Program-made: the position numbers and the translations under genes
Source of the DNA: Bryobacteraceae bacterium
Lineage (GTDB): Bacteria > Acidobacteriota > Terriglobia > Bryobacterales > Bryobacteraceae
Length of the DNA: 8,522 bases
Direction: 5' to 3'
Assembly: GCA_947456995.1 (NCBI GenBank)
Contig: CANGVB010000122.1
Span: forward strand, 1 to 8,522
The notes under the pieces: generated by a model
Database searches by the model: none
What the model saw: the letters and a program-made list of their open reading frames with translations, nothing else
What the model was told of the DNA's origin: nothing
Shown here: positions 6,703 through 8,522 of the stretch, in pieces
How positions within the stretch are numbered: the first letter of the stretch is position 1
Layout of the letters: each line of letters opens with the position of its first letter

Positions 6703-7788
6703 ATGATCCGGAAAATTCTGTTTTGGTCACACCTTGTGGCCGGTTGCGTGGGTGGCCTCATCATCCTTTTAATGTCTGTAACTGGCGTTCTGTTAACGTA
6801 TGAACGCCAGCTACAGACCAGCGCTGAGGTTGGTGCCTTCACAGTGTCAGGTGCAAGTAAGTTGCCACTGGAAGAGCTGCTCAATCGTCAAGTCTGGACC
6901 GCAACTCCTACCATCACCTTGCGATCTGCTGCTACTGCTCCGATTGAAGTAAATCGAGGCAAGGCAGGCATCGTTTATCTCGATCCTTCCTCGGGCCAAG
7001 AATTGGGCAAACCGAATCTGGCGCGGCGCGAGTTTTTTCAAAAGGTGAGGGGTTGGCATCGCTGGCTGGCCTGGGAAGGCGAGTGGCGCACCTGGGGCAA
7101 GGCCATCACCGGAGCTTGCACGCTCGCCTTTGTCTTTCTGGTTCTCTCTGGCCTTTTCATCTGGATGCCACGCGTGTGGAGTTGGAAGCACCTCCGCCCC
7201 ATCACCTGGTTCCGCAGCGGGCTCAGCGGTAAAGCGCGAGACTTCAACTGGCACAACGCCATTGGCATCTGGTCTGCCATTCCGCTCTTCTTTGTCATCA
7301 TCTCGGCGCTGCCGATCTCTTATCCTTGGGCGAACGAGCTGATCTATCAGGTGACAGGTACGGAGATGCCGAAAGCAGCCAACACGCCGGCACCGAAGGG
7401 CGCGCCGAATGCTGCTGGAATCGATCGTCTGGTAGAAGTGGCCAAGCGCGAACCCGGCTGGCAAAGCGTGAGCTTCCGGCTGGAGCCTGGAGAGGGGCCG
7501 ATTACCTTCACAGTAGACCGTGGCGATGGCGGGCAGCCGCAACTCAGGTCTACTCTCACTCTGGATCGATCTACCGCAACAGTCGTCAAGAGCGAACGAT
7601 TTGAAGACTTCAACACGGGCCGCAAGGTGCGATCGTTTTCGCGCTTCCTGCATACAGGGGAAGCACTGGGTTTGCTAGGACAGACCGTCGCCGGCATTGT
7701 TTCCGCCGGTGGCGCAGTCCTTGTCTGGACCGGTATCGCGCTTTCGCTGCGCCGCTTTAGCGCCTGGCGCCGCCGTCAGACCGCCTGA
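6703..7788 (+). CDS. PepSY-associated transmembrane (PepSY_TM) protein
   Basis: This 361-residue inner-membrane protein has four predicted membrane helices: about 6-32 (FWSHLVAGCVGGLIILLMSV), 136-156 (ITGACTLAFVFLVLSGLFIW), 184-207 (HNAIGIWSAIPLFFVIISAL) and 323-348. Two soluble periplasmic regions lie between helices 1-2 (about 40-115) and 3-4 (about 210-315), each with a PepSY-like beta pattern, e.g. AGIVYLDPSSGQELG and STLTLDRSTATVVKSE. Histidines near helix ends (H10, H119 in GWHRWL, H184 in NWHNAIG, H317 in RFLHTGE) match the conserved positions of PepSY_TM proteins, where they can bind heme. The basic tail RRFSAWRRRQ places the C-terminus in the cytosol. Known relatives such as FoxB and PiuB serve iron or siderophore uptake, in some cases by reducing ferric iron. 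Position just after a TonB-dependent receptor fits that role. The 3' end overlaps the convergent S41-like gene by 32 bp. The family call is firm; the iron-reductase role is inferred. Confidence 0.9.
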   Translation: MIRKILFWSHLVAGCVGGLIILLMSVTGVLLTYERQLQTSAEVGAFTVSGASKLPLEELLNRQVWTATPTITLRSAATAPIEVNRGKAGIVYLDPSSGQELGKPNLARREFFQKVRGWHRWLAWEGEWRTWGKAITGACTLAFVFLVLSGLFIWMPRVWSWKHLRPITWFRSGLSGKARDFNWHNAIGIWSAIPLFFVIISALPISYPWANELIYQVTGTEMPKAANTPAPKGAPNAAGIDRLVEVAKREPGWQSVSFRLEPGEGPITFTVDRGDGGQPQLRSTLTLDRSTATVVKSERFEDFNTGRKVRSFSRFLHTGEALGLLGQTVAGIVSAGGAVLVWTGIALSLRRFSAWRRRQTA

Positions 7789-8522
7789 TGTATTCGATTG
7801 CCGCATCGAGCACTTCGTCTTTGTTGGCCTTGATCCCGGCAATCGTCGGCTTCACTACAATGTCCGGCACAATGCCAATTCGCTGCGTGGGGCGATTGTC
7901 GGGAAAGTAGATACCGATTCCGCTGATCATCGAAGATGCGGCACCGGGTAAAGAGATTTGCGAGACATTTCCGTCCGCCCCGGCTGTAGTGCTGCCCATC
8001 ACAATTGCATTGGGCGCTGCTCGAAAAGCCATAGTGGTGTACTCTGCTGAACTCTGGGTAGACTCGTCGACCAGGATCACAACCTTGCCTGGGTAGTGTG
8101 GTTCCTTTGGCTGTATCTTGGGGCCTGTCATCCAGTGAAAGGCTCCAGGATTAGCAAGATCCATATTCGTGAACTGAACGAATGAAGTAGGGGAGCGAAC
8201 CAGGTGGCCCCCGAGGCTGAAGACCATGAACTCCGCAGGGTAATTTCGGATGTCGATGATCAGCCCTTTGGTGCCTGCCGCAGATTGAATGTAATTTGGT
8301 GCTTCTGCGGCACTTACGGGGCGCAGCTTTAAGTAGGCGACATCTTCCGAAAGTTTTTGAAAGGTTGGCCCTGGCAGATGATGCTCCACGCCTGCCTGTA
8401 GATTAAGGTCATTTCTCGGGACACGCGTGATTTGATATTCAAGTGACTTACCGTTACGCAAGATCTCGATCATGGCTACGCCACAGATTCCGCTAGTCAT
8501 GGAGTTGGCAATGTCTCGCTTA
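7757..8522 (-). CDS. S41-family (C-terminal-processing/tricorn-like) peptidase, 5' partial
   Basis: The frame stays open through the right edge: seven more in-frame codons (K-R-D-I-A-N-S) precede the Met at 8500, so that Met is internal and the true start lies outside the window. Residues here are numbered from that Met. The first 28 or so (IEILRNGKSLEYQITRVPR) look like the last strands of a PDZ domain. The S41 core follows: VAYLKLRPVS (54-63), GLIIDIRNYP (79-88), then VVILVDESTQSSAEYTTMAF (140-159), where S150 aligns with the nucleophile of Prc/CtpA. The stretch GSTTAGADGNVS (169-180) has Ala175 where CtpA-type enzymes have the catalytic Lys, 25 residues after the Ser. RPTQRIGIVPDIVVKPT (203-219) is the typical end of the family domain. 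It probably acts in the periplasm on proteins or peptides, but the signal peptide is not in view. It may use a tricorn-like catalytic set or be inactive. The coding 3' end overlaps the PepSY gene by 32 bp. Confidence 0.88.
   Translation of the reverse strand, partial: KRDIANSMTSGICGVAMIEILRNGKSLEYQITRVPRNDLNLQAGVEHHLPGPTFQKLSEDVAYLKLRPVSAAEAPNYIQSAAGTKGLIIDIRNYPAEFMVFSLGGHLVRSPTSFVQFTNMDLANPGAFHWMTGPKIQPKEPHYPGKVVILVDESTQSSAEYTTMAFRAAPNAIVMGSTTAGADGNVSQISLPGAASSMISGIGIYFPDNRPTQRIGIVPDIVVKPTIAGIKANKDEVLDAAIEYIRRSDGGARR

Noticed and set aside
6847..7653. Leftward open frame (268 codons) opposite the PepSY gene
   Set aside because: Its translation is Arg/Pro/His-rich with no recognisable family motif, while the plus strand carries a clear four-helix PepSY_TM protein.
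8498..8500. ATG at 8500 as the true start of the S41-like gene
   Set aside because: The frame remains open to the window edge, and the residues just after this Met look like the middle of a PDZ domain, so the Met is internal.

Overview
The window looks like ordinary chromosome from an Acidobacteriota bacterium, most likely a Bryobacter/Solibacter-type member. This is an inference from gene families, not from a marker gene. The main pointers are a secreted VWA protein of the acidobacterial 'VWFA-related' type, a very large Oar-like TonB-dependent receptor with a carboxypeptidase-regulatory-like N-terminal domain, and an S41-like protease with a STQSSAEYT ... GSTTAGADGN core. Coding density is very high. 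No RNA genes, CRISPR array, insertion sequence or phage signal could be seen.

Layout. Positions 1-236 hold the 3' end of a rightward gene ending in an SH3-like segment. It runs tail to tail into a leftward cluster of three genes (2787 back to 233): an SDR oxidoreductase, then an RluA-family pseudouridine synthase that overlaps it, then 4 bp later the exported VWA protein. A 68-bp divergent intergenic region (2788-2855) separates this cluster from the rightward 1256-residue TonB-dependent receptor (2856-6626). A PepSY-associated transmembrane protein follows 76 bp later (6703-7788). The last gene is a leftward S41-like peptidase (7757 to beyond 8522). It overlaps the PepSY gene tail to tail by 32 bp and is cut by the window edge at its 5' side.

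How the genes may work together. The receptor and the PepSY membrane protein form a plausible outer-membrane/inner-membrane pair; PepSY-TM proteins commonly sit next to TonB receptors in iron or siderophore uptake. The leftward cluster combines a cytosolic oxidoreductase, an RNA-modifying enzyme and an exported VWA protein, so it looks like a transcriptional convenience rather than a pathway.

I see no convincing undescribed multi-gene system. The points most worth a second look are: two leftward start codons placed at the same distance from a CTACAATA element, suggesting leaderless transcription; the missing CtpA-type lysine in the S41-like protein; the pairwise arrangement of all eight cysteines in the receptor; and the receptor-PepSY pairing.
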